Below, one piece after another: positions 16,926 through 25,716 of a stretch of 64,000 bases of DNA. The notes under the pieces are model-generated. The model saw only the letters and a list, made by a program, of their open reading frames with translations, did not search any database and had not been told where the DNA came from. The position numbers and the translations under genes are program-made. Where the stretch lies: positions 434,001 through 498,000 of the forward strand of contig NZ_VOAY01000002.1 of NCBI RefSeq assembly GCF_008369125.1. Direction: 5' to 3'. Source of the stretch: Allopusillimonas sp008369125 (lineage in GTDB: Bacteria > Pseudomonadota > Gammaproteobacteria > Burkholderiales > Burkholderiaceae_B). Each line of letters begins with the position of its first letter. The stretch's first letter is position 1.

Positions 16926-17102
16926 ATGCAAAAAAAAGATCAAGGATGCAGTCCCTCTTCGCCCACAGCCGAGCGCGCTGCCTTGGTTCACCTCCTCGAT
17001 ACCCAGCATATTCAAGTTAGCGAGCCGGAACTAGCCTCGCTCGCCAAGACTTTGAAGCGGCTTTCGCCCGCCACAGAGATATGCCCGGAGGCAACCTCGT
17101 GA
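16926..17102 (+). CDS. Small GatC/AtzG-like ORF coupled to the amidase
   Basis: A 58-residue frame that is easy to miss. It reads MQKKDQGCSPSSPTAERAAL, then VHLLDTQHIQVSEPELASLA, then KTLKRLSPATEICPEATS. Its TGA (17100-17102) overlaps the GTG start of the amidase (17099-17101) by the coupling arrangement GTGA. The middle part (LLDTQHIQVSEPELASLAKTLKRL) has the look of GatC, and of the small partner subunits of amidase-signature enzymes (AtzG/DUF4089): a short helix, a 'lsepEl..la' turn, then a second helix. It may stabilise or complete the amidase. The similarity is read by eye only. There is no strong ribosome site, and the ATG at 16926 is the only ATG in frame. Confidence 0.55.
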   Translation: MQKKDQGCSPSSPTAERAALVHLLDTQHIQVSEPELASLAKTLKRLSPATEICPEATS

Positions 17103-18559
17103 TTTTGTCGCTTCCCACTACTCTGGTCGAATTACGCCGCCAGATCGTGGATGATGAAGTGTCGATCGCCCAAGCCTTAGCTACACAGCGGTCTTTGCTT
17201 GATCTTGACCCCACACACTGGCACAGCATTGTCGACACCCTGGACGAGTCTTCTGTTGAGCCTGTCCACTCAGGCTCCTTGACCGGCGTAGGCTTGGCGC
17301 ACAAAGATATTTTCATCATAGATTCACATAGGCCTCACTGTGGCGCCAAAGCGGATCATCTTTCACTGCCGACGGCCCCATCTAGCCCCCTTTTTCAACG
17401 GCTGAAACAATGTGGAGCAAGCGTCTTAGCTACGCTGACGATGGCAGAATATGCCAGCGGCGTAACAGGCGAAAACCCCGGCACACCCCTACCTCAGAAC
17501 CCGCTCTTTCCGGGTGCGATGGTGGGTGGCTCGTCCAGTGGCTCAGCCGTCGCAGTAGCGGCCGGCTTGTGCTACGCCTCACTGGGCACTGACACGGCCG
17601 GGTCGGTTCGCATTCCTGCTGCCAGCTGCGGGATATTGGGTTTAAAACCCACACGAGGCCTATTGTCTACCGAAGGCTGTTATCCGTTGGCCCCGACACT
17701 TGATACCGTCGGAATACTTGCCCGCTCCGCACGCGACGCGGCGCAGGTTCTAGCGGCAACCCTCACAGAAAGCGAGCGCCACGCCTATTTGCCTGGCTTT
17801 CGGCTTACCGACTCTTCTCTGCAGAGTTCAAGATGGCACGAAATTCTTTCGCAAGATTTGGAGCTACCCGCCCTCACACGCATTGCTTACTGTGTAACCC
17901 ATAACAGCCCACACGTTCAGCTTCATGATGACCAGCGGCAGGTCATCGAGCACTATCTTAATGAGCTGTCTGAATCTGTTTCTTCTGTGGCTCCGGCCAA
18001 GCTCGATGGCATGAGTGAATGGGTTCGTCTTGCCAACGTTGTCATGCATGTCGAAGCCGCAACCACGCACTTCAAAGCTTTGCAGTCCGGCGCAGGCATC
18101 AATCACATCACACGAGCGACAGCACTGCCAGGCACAGTCATCCCTGCACCTTGGTATGCCTCCGCCTTACGCCATGCGCCAACGCACCAGGCCAAATTCC
18201 TGGAAACACATTTACAGAACCACGACATACTGCTTACGCCGGTTTTCCCAGAAGGAGTACCCGATTGGGAAGACGTTATTACCGACTCAGAGAGGTTCAA
18301 GCCGCAAATGCTGCTTGGGCTGTTCAGCTGGACATCGTTCGTCAATTATTTGGGTCTTCCGGCCGTGGTGTTTCCCATCGGACGAGACGCTCGCAACCGA
18401 CCAGTCAGTATCCAGGCCATAGGGCGCCCACATTCTGAACAAGTACTTCTAGCTTTGGCCCACCAACATGAAAGGCAGCACTATGGCGAAGCAGGCTTTG
18501 TCACCGCGCCGCCAGCCCTTTGCCACAACCTAATTAGTCGAGACCAGCAACATGCCTAG
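17099..18559 (+). CDS. Amidase-signature family amidohydrolase
   Basis: Cytoplasmic C-N hydrolase of 486 residues. The Ser-cisSer-Lys triad is visible: K69 in GLAHKDIF, cis-Ser S145 in GGSSSGSA and nucleophile S169 in GTDTAGSVRIPA, with the 24-residue spacing typical of the family; TAGS replaces the commoner TGGS. The GTG at 17099 is preferred because GGAGG lies eight bases upstream; an ATG at 17081 is in frame but has no ribosome site. It is coupled to the small upstream ORF by GTGA and overlaps the CoA-transferase gene by eight bases. It probably releases ammonia or an amine from an imported amide; the specific substrate cannot be read from sequence. Confidence 0.9.
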   Translation: MILSLPTTLVELRRQIVDDEVSIAQALATQRSLLDLDPTHWHSIVDTLDESSVEPVHSGSLTGVGLAHKDIFIIDSHRPHCGAKADHLSLPTAPSSPLFQRLKQCGASVLATLTMAEYASGVTGENPGTPLPQNPLFPGAMVGGSSSGSAVAVAAGLCYASLGTDTAGSVRIPAASCGILGLKPTRGLLSTEGCYPLAPTLDTVGILARSARDAAQVLAATLTESERHAYLPGFRLTDSSLQSSRWHEILSQDLELPALTRIAYCVTHNSPHVQLHDDQRQVIEHYLNELSESVSSVAPAKLDGMSEWVRLANVVMHVEAATTHFKALQSGAGINHITRATALPGTVIPAPWYASALRHAPTHQAKFLETHLQNHDILLTPVFPEGVPDWEDVITDSERFKPQMLLGLFSWTSFVNYLGLPAVVFPIGRDARNRPVSIQAIGRPHSEQVLLALAHQHERQHYGEAGFVTAPPALCHNLISRDQQHA

Positions 18560-19748
18560 CATTCATGCCTCAAATGCCCTACAACCTTTTCGCGTTCTGG
18601 ATCTTTCCAGAGTGAGGGCTGGCCCGACCTGTGTACGGATTCTGGCCGACTTTGGTGCAGACGTTATTCGCATCGAACCCCCGAAAGGTGTTGATCCCAA
18701 TGAGGCGATGTTTGCAGCAGATCGCTGGAGCGGCGATTTTCAGAACCTGAACCGAAACAAACGTTCGCTCACTCTAAATCTCAAAAAGCCTGAAGGCAAA
18801 GAAATATTGCTTAAGTTAGTTAGGGATGCGGATGTAGTTGTGGAGAACTGGCGTCCAAACGTAAAAAACCGTCTAGGCCTAGACTATGAATCGCTGGCGG
18901 CGATTAATCCACGCATCATTCTCGCCAGTATCTCAGGGTTCGGTCAGACCGGACCATACGTCGACCGCCCTGGTTTCGATCAGATTCTCCAAGGCATGGG
19001 CGGACTAATGTCCGTCACCGGAATTCCAGGACAAGGGCCCGTCAGGGCTGGTCTGGCGGTCGCCGATTCGAGTACAGGTCTGTATGCCGCCATCGGTATC
19101 CTGACCGCGCTCATCGAGCGCCAGCAATCGGGCAAAGGACAATGGGTTCACGCATCGTTGTTGCACTCGCAAATTGCCATGATGGATTTCCAGGCAGCGC
19201 GCTACCTGAATGACGGCGACATACCCATTCAGGTGGGCAATAACCACCCCACCAGCAGCCCTATGGGTCTGTTCGCCGCGTCCGACGGCAACTTCAACCT
19301 TGGTGCATCGGGCGAAGGCAACTGGATACGCTTTTGCAATGTACTAGGCAAAACCGAATGGCTGAGCGAACCCGAGTTCGCGGATGAAAAACTGCGAGTA
19401 AAGCATCGGGCACGTCTGAACGGGCTGATTCAAGATGTTTTCTCTACTCAGACCGTTGACCATTGGGTTGAGCAGTTGAATAACGCGGGCGTCCCAGCAG
19501 GCCCCGTGTACACCGTGCCCCAAGTGTTTGAAGATCCGCAGGTCAAGCACCTCGGTGTGGCGAAAACGCTGTCTGCGTGGGAAGGCGGCGAACGCCAGTT
19601 CATTACCCAGCCAGTCACCCTCACACGCACGCCGGCTCATCTTGAGCGGTCAGCGCCTGGCTGGGGCGAGCATACCGAAGAAATCCTGAGCGACTTGGGT
19701 TACGACGACCAGGGCATTCGCCGCCTGTACAAAGATGGGACCGTGTAA
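18552..19748 (+). CDS. CaiB/BaiF family III CoA-transferase
   Basis: A 398-residue enzyme that moves CoA between carboxylic acids. Family marks are LDLSRVRAGPTCVRILADFGADVIRIEPPKG at the N-terminus, the NRNKRSLTLNLKKPEGKE segment, and the catalytic Asp in AVADSSTGLYAAIG. The C-terminal domain (NHPTSSPMGLFAASDG) is also typical. It overlaps the amidase by eight bases and the crotonase by one base (TAATG), so the three are one translational unit. It probably activates the acid made by the amidase or a neighbouring hydrolase; the CoA donor is likely succinyl-CoA or acetyl-CoA (inference). Confidence 0.92.
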   Translation: MPSIHASNALQPFRVLDLSRVRAGPTCVRILADFGADVIRIEPPKGVDPNEAMFAADRWSGDFQNLNRNKRSLTLNLKKPEGKEILLKLVRDADVVVENWRPNVKNRLGLDYESLAAINPRIILASISGFGQTGPYVDRPGFDQILQGMGGLMSVTGIPGQGPVRAGLAVADSSTGLYAAIGILTALIERQQSGKGQWVHASLLHSQIAMMDFQAARYLNDGDIPIQVGNNHPTSSPMGLFAASDGNFNLGASGEGNWIRFCNVLGKTEWLSEPEFADEKLRVKHRARLNGLIQDVFSTQTVDHWVEQLNNAGVPAGPVYTVPQVFEDPQVKHLGVAKTLSAWEGGERQFITQPVTLTRTPAHLERSAPGWGEHTEEILSDLGYDDQGIRRLYKDGTV

Positions 19749-20599
19749 TGACAAACACTCGAGATAGTACTGACGTCGGGCAGACAGATAACCCCGTCAC
19801 CAAGCATTTGCGTGGCGAAATCCGATATGAGTTGGACGAAGCAACCGCCGTGGTCAACATCGTGATTTCTAACGCAAGTCGCTACAACGCAATGTCGCTG
19901 TCCATGTGGCGCGCCCTGCGCTTGTGGGTTGAACGCGCCGATCAGGATCCGAAAGCCCAAGTCATTGTGCTGCGCGGCGAGGGTTCTAAGGCTTTTGTGT
20001 CTGGCGCCGACATATCCGAATTCTCTGCGCTTCGACACACACCAGCACAGGTGCTGGAATATGAAGAGGCAGTAACTGGTGCTCAGCAGTCACTGATCCA
20101 CTGCAGTAAACCCGTCATTGCTGCAATCCGCGGTGTCTGTATGGGCGGCGGCATTGGGCTTGCATTGTCTTGCGACCTGCGCTATTGCGCCCATTCATCG
20201 CGATTTCGCATGCCTGCAGCCAAAATGGGGCTGGGCTATGAGCGGAATGCCATCAAGCGAGCCGTAGACATATTGGGCGCAGCCCGCACTACCGATATCT
20301 TCTTTACGGCCAGAACTTTCAACGGTCAGGAGGCTGAACGCATCGGAATGGTTCACGACGCCTACCCAGACGACGAGTTCGATGACAGAGTGTCAGCGCT
20401 TGCGCAAACCATTGCAGGCAACGCGCCGTTAACGCTGAAAGCGGCGAAGCTCGCTATCCGTTCCGCTATCGAAGAGTCAACAACAAGCCTCAAAAACACG
20501 GCCGATCAGGCAGTACAGGCATGCTTCGACAGCCAGGACTATCAAGAAGGACAGCATGCTTTCAAAGAGAAACGAAGACCGAAGTTCACGGGTCGTTGA
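19748..20599 (+). CDS. Crotonase-fold protein lacking both hydratase glutamates
   Basis: A 283-residue enoyl-CoA hydratase/isomerase superfamily member. The oxyanion-hole segments are present (SGADISEF and RGVCMGGGIGLALSCDLRYC). However, the two catalytic glutamates of true hydratases are replaced: the position in GGGCEL reads GGGIGL, and the one in PEILLG reads PAAKMG. It should therefore bind an acyl-CoA thioester but is unlikely to add water by the classical mechanism; decarboxylase, hydrolase or lyase chemistry is possible. It starts on the stop of the CoA-transferase gene (TAATG). Its acyl-CoA substrate is presumably the product of that transferase. Confidence 0.87.
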   Translation: MTNTRDSTDVGQTDNPVTKHLRGEIRYELDEATAVVNIVISNASRYNAMSLSMWRALRLWVERADQDPKAQVIVLRGEGSKAFVSGADISEFSALRHTPAQVLEYEEAVTGAQQSLIHCSKPVIAAIRGVCMGGGIGLALSCDLRYCAHSSRFRMPAAKMGLGYERNAIKRAVDILGAARTTDIFFTARTFNGQEAERIGMVHDAYPDDEFDDRVSALAQTIAGNAPLTLKAAKLAIRSAIEESTTSLKNTADQAVQACFDSQDYQEGQHAFKEKRRPKFTGR

Positions 20600-20662
20600 C
20601 CACCACCTCAATCGCAGCGCCCCCACCCAGAGCCTAACCGCTCCCCCTCTTAGGAGAAACGC

Positions 20663-21649
20663 ATGAAGACAGCACTGAGCACGATCGGTATGGCCATCAC
20701 TCTGGCCTTTGCAACCTCAACCAGTTACGCCGTGGGGCCACGTCCAGCGCCACTTGATAAACCCGTCACGCTCACTATCGGCTATGTAAAAGTCGGCCAT
20801 CTTGCACCGATGGTGTTTGTCGAAGATGACCTAAAACAGTGCAACGTCAACGTGCAACGCGCAGAATTCGTGCGTTACGCCGACGCCCGCACCGCACTGC
20901 TGTCAGGTTCCGTCGATGTTGCTGGCGTAGGACCCGCCGATCTGGCGATTGCGCTCGCTCAAGGCAACAACAATTTAATTGGCCTTACAGGTGTAGCATC
21001 CTCGCCCAAACATCTGGTAGTGCGCACCGGCGTCAAAGTAGACGGCTGGGATGACATCAAAGGCAAACGTATCGGCATTGCCCCTGGCTCAGCTGTGTGG
21101 TTCCAGTGGGCAGCCACACTGGCAGAGAAAGGCATTCCCTACAATTCGTTTACCGCCGTTAACATTCAAGGGGGCGGCACGGCATTCATTCAGTCGCTAA
21201 AACGTGGCGATGTAGACGCAGTAGCGCTTTGGGAGCCATTTGAATCCCAGGCTGTTGCGGATGGTACCGCCTACTTTGTCAACAGCATTGACTACAGTCA
21301 ATCCAAAGCAGTGGGTGCCGAACTCGGGCTGTTAGCCGCAACACGCAATGCTATTGACACCAAACGTGACGCGATCAAATGCTTCTTGTGGTCTTACAAA
21401 AATGCAGAAGAACGTCTGGCCAAAGACCCCGAGGCATTTGCGCAGGCCTACACCAAGTACACCGGTCTACCAATCGACGTCACACGAGAATCAGTGAAAG
21501 TCATCAAACTTGGTGGCGTGCTTGATCTTGCGCAGATCCAGCGTCAGGCAAAAGTGTTCAACGAACTCGGCGTAATTCCAAAAGATACGAGCGGCGAGAT
21601 TGCTACTGTCTGGGATCCTTCACTGATGAATGAGGTAATGGGCAACTAA
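20663..21649 (+). CDS. ABC transporter substrate-binding protein (SsuA/TauA/NMT1-like)
   Basis: Periplasmic receptor of 328 residues. The signal peptide ends in TSYAVG, followed by an NMT1/SsuA-like fold: LTIGYVKVGHLAPMVFVEDD, the RTALLSGSVDVAGVGPADLAIAL strand and the GKRIGIAPGSAVWFQWAATLAEKG segment. Relatives bind sulfonates, taurine, nitrate or thiamine-type pyrimidines, so the family does not fix the ligand. It is followed by a matching permease and ATPase and sits inside an operon of C-N hydrolases, so a nitrogen-containing or acidic small molecule is likely. The start is 13 bases after an AGGAG ribosome site. Confidence 0.9.
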   Translation: MKTALSTIGMAITLAFATSTSYAVGPRPAPLDKPVTLTIGYVKVGHLAPMVFVEDDLKQCNVNVQRAEFVRYADARTALLSGSVDVAGVGPADLAIALAQGNNNLIGLTGVASSPKHLVVRTGVKVDGWDDIKGKRIGIAPGSAVWFQWAATLAEKGIPYNSFTAVNIQGGGTAFIQSLKRGDVDAVALWEPFESQAVADGTAYFVNSIDYSQSKAVGAELGLLAATRNAIDTKRDAIKCFLWSYKNAEERLAKDPEAFAQAYTKYTGLPIDVTRESVKVIKLGGVLDLAQIQRQAKVFNELGVIPKDTSGEIATVWDPSLMNEVMGN

Positions 21650-21729
21650 ATGCATGCCAGGTACTTCAACACCAGCTCCCCGCAGGGGGAGCCACGCCCC
21701 CCTCTTACTCACACAACAGAGGTAAACAC

Positions 21730-22563
21730 GTGAGCACGACAGTAAGCAACACCTCTGGCAAAAGCGGAGCTCTGCTAAAAATAAAACATTTGCTGATCGG
21801 GTTGGTACTACCTGTGGCCCTTTTAGTTATATGGCAGGTTGTCGGCCAGTACTCAGGCATGCATGGCGTGATCCCCACACCCGTCAAGGTGGGCCACGCA
21901 TGGTACGACTGGGTCTTTGCCAACCCCGGAATGGGGCTAAATCCCTACCTCGGCACATGGCTTAGCAATGTGCAGTATTCGACCATGCGTGTGGCAGAGG
22001 GATTCTTGCTCGCGGTGCTGTTGGGCGTCCCTTTGGGGCTCGCCATTGGCTGGAGCCGCCTGGCCGCGCTGTCAATCGACCCCCTGGTTCAAGGGCTTCG
22101 TCCCATTCCCATCACTGCCTGGCTCCCTTTTTCCATAGCATTGTTCGGCATTCGCGACTTTGGCTCCATCTTCCTCATTTTCATCGGTGCTTTCTACCCC
22201 ATAGTTGTCAACACAACTCAGGGAGCACGCGATGTCGAGCGAAACCTTGTGCGCGCCGCGTCCATGATGGGCGCTTCATCAACTCAATTGTTATTGCGCG
22301 TCGTACTGCCATCGTCCATGCCTTCCCTGTTCACCGGCCTGCGCCTGGGGCTTGGCATAGCCTGGACGGCAGTGATCGTATCTGAAATGGTTGCTGTTAA
22401 GTCTGGCTTGGGTTACGTGCTGTGGGATGCCTATTACGTAGGACGCATGGACATTGTGCTGGCGGACATGGTTTCAATCGGGATCATGGGCTATCTGAGC
22501 GATCGATTAATCGTTCTACTCGAGCGTCGCGTACTCGTGTGGCGTATTTTGCAAAATCACTGA
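21730..22563 (+). CDS. ABC transporter permease (SsuC/TauC-like)
   Basis: Inner-membrane permease of 277 residues with about six helices. The first is at about 23-43 (IGLVLPVALLVIWQVVG), and the EAA coupling loop reads GARDVERNLVRAASMMGASSTQLLLRVVLPSSMP. The GTG at 21730 is preceded by AGAGG. It works with the receptor at 20663 and the ATPase at 22571, which starts seven bases downstream. The protein belongs to the binding-protein-dependent transport family used for sulfonates, nitrate and related compounds. Confidence 0.92.
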   Translation: MSTTVSNTSGKSGALLKIKHLLIGLVLPVALLVIWQVVGQYSGMHGVIPTPVKVGHAWYDWVFANPGMGLNPYLGTWLSNVQYSTMRVAEGFLLAVLLGVPLGLAIGWSRLAALSIDPLVQGLRPIPITAWLPFSIALFGIRDFGSIFLIFIGAFYPIVVNTTQGARDVERNLVRAASMMGASSTQLLLRVVLPSSMPSLFTGLRLGLGIAWTAVIVSEMVAVKSGLGYVLWDAYYVGRMDIVLADMVSIGIMGYLSDRLIVLLERRVLVWRILQNH

Positions 22564-22570
22564 GGCCAGC

Positions 22571-23320
22571 ATGTCAGCAATTTCGATTAACAAAATCAAC
22601 AAAACCTATCCTGGCGTCACGCCAGTTCGCGCACTGGAAGACATCGACCTCACCATCAATCCAGGAGAGTTTGTTGCGCTGCTAGGACCATCGGGCTGCG
22701 GAAAATCCACCTTACTGAATCTTATCGCAGGGTTCGAGAAAGCCACCTCGGGCACGTTGCTCGTCAATAACAAACCCGTGCAGAAGCCAGGCCCAGAACG
22801 TGGCGTCGTTTTTCAGGAAGCCGCCCTATTCCCGTGGCTAAACGTATGGGAAAACGTCGCCTTTGGGCCGAAGGTCGCGGGTAAGTCTAAAAGCGAATAT
22901 GAAGATCGCGCCATGGAGATGCTTGAAATTACCGGGCTGTCAGCATTCTTGAAGCATCTACCAGTGCAGTTGTCGGGAGGTATGCGTCAGCGTGTGGGCA
23001 TTGCTCGCGTACTAACGCTAGGTTCTGAAGTACTACTTATGGACGAACCTTTCGGTGCCCTTGACGCTCAGACGCGTCTATCAATGCAGGAACTGCTGCT
23101 GTCCGTGTGGCATAAGCTTCGAACGACCATACTTTTTGTGACGCACGACATCGACGAGGCCATTTTACTTGCTGACACCATTTACGTGATGTCAGCACGC
23201 CCAGGAAAAATCGCCACGAAGATTACCGTTCCTATCGACAGGCCGCGCACCATCGAAGACACCACCACCGAAGCGTTCAACAGTCTGAAACGCGAAATAC
23301 TGAAGCAAATCAGACACTGA
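22571..23320 (+). CDS. ABC transporter ATP-binding protein (SsuB/TauB-like)
   Basis: Cytoplasmic ATPase of 249 residues. Walker A is GPSGCGKST, Q-loop VVFQEAALFPWLNVWENV, signature LSGGMRQRV, Walker B VLLMDEPFGALD and switch His in FVTHDIDEA. The PWLNVWENV stretch after the Q-loop is characteristic of the nitrate/sulfonate/taurine importer group. It completes the importer formed by the two preceding genes and is followed 37 bp later by the deacetylase-like gene on the same strand. Confidence 0.94.
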   Translation: MSAISINKINKTYPGVTPVRALEDIDLTINPGEFVALLGPSGCGKSTLLNLIAGFEKATSGTLLVNNKPVQKPGPERGVVFQEAALFPWLNVWENVAFGPKVAGKSKSEYEDRAMEMLEITGLSAFLKHLPVQLSGGMRQRVGIARVLTLGSEVLLMDEPFGALDAQTRLSMQELLLSVWHKLRTTILFVTHDIDEAILLADTIYVMSARPGKIATKITVPIDRPRTIEDTTTEAFNSLKREILKQIRH

Positions 23321-23357
23321 ACTTTCCAATCAACATTTATACAAACTCGAGGACACT

Positions 23358-24239
23358 ATGGCAAACCCCCGCATTCCTTATCGTTTCTCGAACGACCGTG
23401 CGCCGCTTACCCCACCCAAAGAAGGCAGAATCATGGTGCACCTTGTGGTGAACGTGGAAAACTGGTCATTCGATCAGGGCATGCCCCGCACCATCATAAC
23501 GCCGCCCCATGGTAAAGAAACTGTGCCTGACGTGCCCAACTTTAGCTGGGCCGACTATGGCATGCGCGCTGGCCTACCTCGTCTGATTGATACGATCTCC
23601 GCTCGCGGATTACCCGCATCTACCAGTTTCAATGCTAGCGTCATTGACGCTTATCCCAGCGCCGCGCACGCCATGCTTGACGCAGGATGGGAGTTCATCG
23701 GGCATGGCGTACACCAAAAATCTCTCAACCAGAGCGACGAACGAGAGGCCATCGAGTTGGCTCTCGCAAAGATCGAAGGTTTTACAGGACAGCGCCCGCG
23801 CGGCTGGCTCAGCCCAGGCTTGCGCGAAACCTTCGACACCCCCGATATTCTGGCCGAGAGCGGCGTGGATTACGTCTGCGATTGGATGGTCGACGATTTA
23901 CCCAACTGGATGACTGTCAAAAGTGGCGCGTTGCTTCAGATGCCCTACAACCTCGAACTGAACGATTCGATCATTTGGGCTATCGAGAAACACGCATCCG
24001 ACGAGTACCTACTGCGCCTGCAACAAACCCTAAAGTTGTTCGAACGTGAAAGCGAAACGCACCCCAGGGTACTAGCACTAGGCCTGCATCCACACCTCGT
24101 GGGCGTTCCCCATCGTTTCGGCTACTTCGAAGAGATGCTCGATTTGCTGCAGAGTCATCCGAACGTATGCTTCATGACGGGCAGCCAGATAGCAGACTGG
24201 TATGCAGCACAGGAGCCGGCCCCGTCGGCGGTCCAATGA
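23358..24239 (+). CDS. Polysaccharide deacetylase-fold hydrolase (allantoinase PuuE-like)
   Basis: A 293-residue NodB-homology protein without a signal peptide, so cytoplasmic. Segments such as VVNVENW, GHGVHQKSLNQ, GWLSPGLRETFDTPDILAESGVDYVCDW and LGLHPHLVGVPHRFGYFEEML match the PuuE/allantoinase-like branch, in which the usual metal-binding Asp-Asp is replaced (here N-V-E-N). Members of this branch open amide rings or hydrolyse C-N bonds rather than deacetylate polysaccharides. In the operon it stands next to the importer, suggesting it acts early on the imported compound. Start: GAGGACACT upstream of ATG. Confidence 0.87.
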   Translation: MANPRIPYRFSNDRAPLTPPKEGRIMVHLVVNVENWSFDQGMPRTIITPPHGKETVPDVPNFSWADYGMRAGLPRLIDTISARGLPASTSFNASVIDAYPSAAHAMLDAGWEFIGHGVHQKSLNQSDEREAIELALAKIEGFTGQRPRGWLSPGLRETFDTPDILAESGVDYVCDWMVDDLPNWMTVKSGALLQMPYNLELNDSIIWAIEKHASDEYLLRLQQTLKLFERESETHPRVLALGLHPHLVGVPHRFGYFEEMLDLLQSHPNVCFMTGSQIADWYAAQEPAPSAVQ

Positions 24240-24290
24240 GTAGCCACTCATCGTAAAAGCATTCGCCATGTTCTCATCTGTACGCCATTG

Positions 24291-25676
24291 ATGCCTACGC
24301 TTTCATCACAACTGGCAACAATCTGCCTACGCCCAGTTTCCAACGAAGCCGTGGAGCGAGCCAGGCTGCACCTTCTCGACTGGTTGGGCTGCGCCGCTGT
24401 TGGGGCAGCCCAACCAAGTGCAACGGCTCTGCTGGAAGGCAGCAGCCTCTTTCCTATTCGAGACAGCAAAAACAAGACTACATTGCAGCGAGATCCTTGG
24501 CACGCTCTACTGTTTACTGCATCTGTAGGCAATATCATGGAAATGGATGACATTCACCGCGAGGCCATCGTTCATCCTGGCCCAGTGATCATTCCCACAG
24601 CGTTGTTTCTGGGGCAAGAATTGGGTCGATCTCTGCGCGATGTGCTTGTTGCCATAGTGCGTGGTTATGAAGCCATAATCCGTCTGGGCGCCAGCGTAGG
24701 ACCACAACACTATCAGTATTGGCATAACACGGCGACTTGTGGATCTGTCGGCGCGGCCGCCGCAGCGGCTTCGCTATTGGGTTTGCCCGTACTCGGCTGG
24801 CAGCACGCCTTCGGCCACGCAGCAACGCAAAGTGCCGGTCTCTGGCAGGTACGCCTGGATCCTTGCTTATCAAAACAATGGCATGTTGCACGTGCGGCAC
24901 AAACCGGAATCCAGGCAGCCCTGCTGGCCCAAGCCGGCGCTGCAGGACCAGAGCGAATTTTCGAAGGTGAAAAGGGCTTTTTTGCAGCATTTTGCCCAGA
25001 CGGAGATCCGAGCCGCCTTTGCCATAACCCCCAAGCCCCTTGGCGTCTATTCGACACCAGTTTTAAACCCTGGCCGGCCTGTCGCCATACGCACGCTGCC
25101 ATTGATGCTGCGTTAAAGCTCAGAGACCAGCAACAGCTTGATTTCCCGCAGAAGTCATCCGACATCACGCAGGTTGAGATAGAAAGCTATTCGGATGCCG
25201 TCCTGTTCTGTGATCAGCCAACCCCCTGCACGGGTCCGCAAGCTCGCTTCAGCCTGCAACATGCCGTCGCAGTCAGCCTCCTGTTTGGTGCCCCCACGCT
25301 TGCTCATTTTGAATACGCGGCGATCAACGACCCACGAGTCGCTGCACTACGAAAGAAGGTAGTCGTAAAAACCTCCGAACACTGGTCATCTCGTTACCCT
25401 GCTCATTATGGTGCCAGCGTGTCAGTCACAACGGGCACCGGCCTTAGATTGACGGCCAGCGTCAACGACGTCCTTGGCGATCCTGAACGACCGCTGTCAC
25501 CCCAACTGATTCGCACGAAAGCAGAAACGTTACTCGCCGCATCCGGGTGGCCTGAACGAGATTGCGAGGTATGGCTGGCAGCTTGCCTTGAAGCGTCAGA
25601 AATTCTTCCCTTTGGAAACCTCTGCGCGTTTATCTTGAACGCCACACAGCAGCAACTAAACACAATCAACCGGTAA
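24291..25676 (+). CDS. MmgE/PrpD-family protein
   Basis: A 461-residue protein of the 2-methylcitrate dehydratase / cis-aconitate decarboxylase / iminodisuccinate epimerase superfamily. Recognisable parts are ERARLHLLDWLGCAAVGA, the MEMDDIHREAIVHPGPVIIPTAL active-site segment, QYWHNTATCGSVGAAAAAA and the FKPWPACRHTHAAIDA stretch with conserved His. These enzymes dehydrate, decarboxylate or epimerise small tricarboxylates and aspartate derivatives, which fits the carboxylic-acid theme here. The ATG at 24291 is chosen over TTG 24288. It lies 51 bp after the deacetylase and 40 bp before the SDR gene on the same strand. Confidence 0.9.
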   Translation: MPTLSSQLATICLRPVSNEAVERARLHLLDWLGCAAVGAAQPSATALLEGSSLFPIRDSKNKTTLQRDPWHALLFTASVGNIMEMDDIHREAIVHPGPVIIPTALFLGQELGRSLRDVLVAIVRGYEAIIRLGASVGPQHYQYWHNTATCGSVGAAAAAASLLGLPVLGWQHAFGHAATQSAGLWQVRLDPCLSKQWHVARAAQTGIQAALLAQAGAAGPERIFEGEKGFFAAFCPDGDPSRLCHNPQAPWRLFDTSFKPWPACRHTHAAIDAALKLRDQQQLDFPQKSSDITQVEIESYSDAVLFCDQPTPCTGPQARFSLQHAVAVSLLFGAPTLAHFEYAAINDPRVAALRKKVVVKTSEHWSSRYPAHYGASVSVTTGTGLRLTASVNDVLGDPERPLSPQLIRTKAETLLAASGWPERDCEVWLAACLEASEILPFGNLCAFILNATQQQLNTINR

Positions 25677-25716
25677 AGAATATTTGCCGGGGGCTATTCG
25701 TAACAAAGGAACGTCC

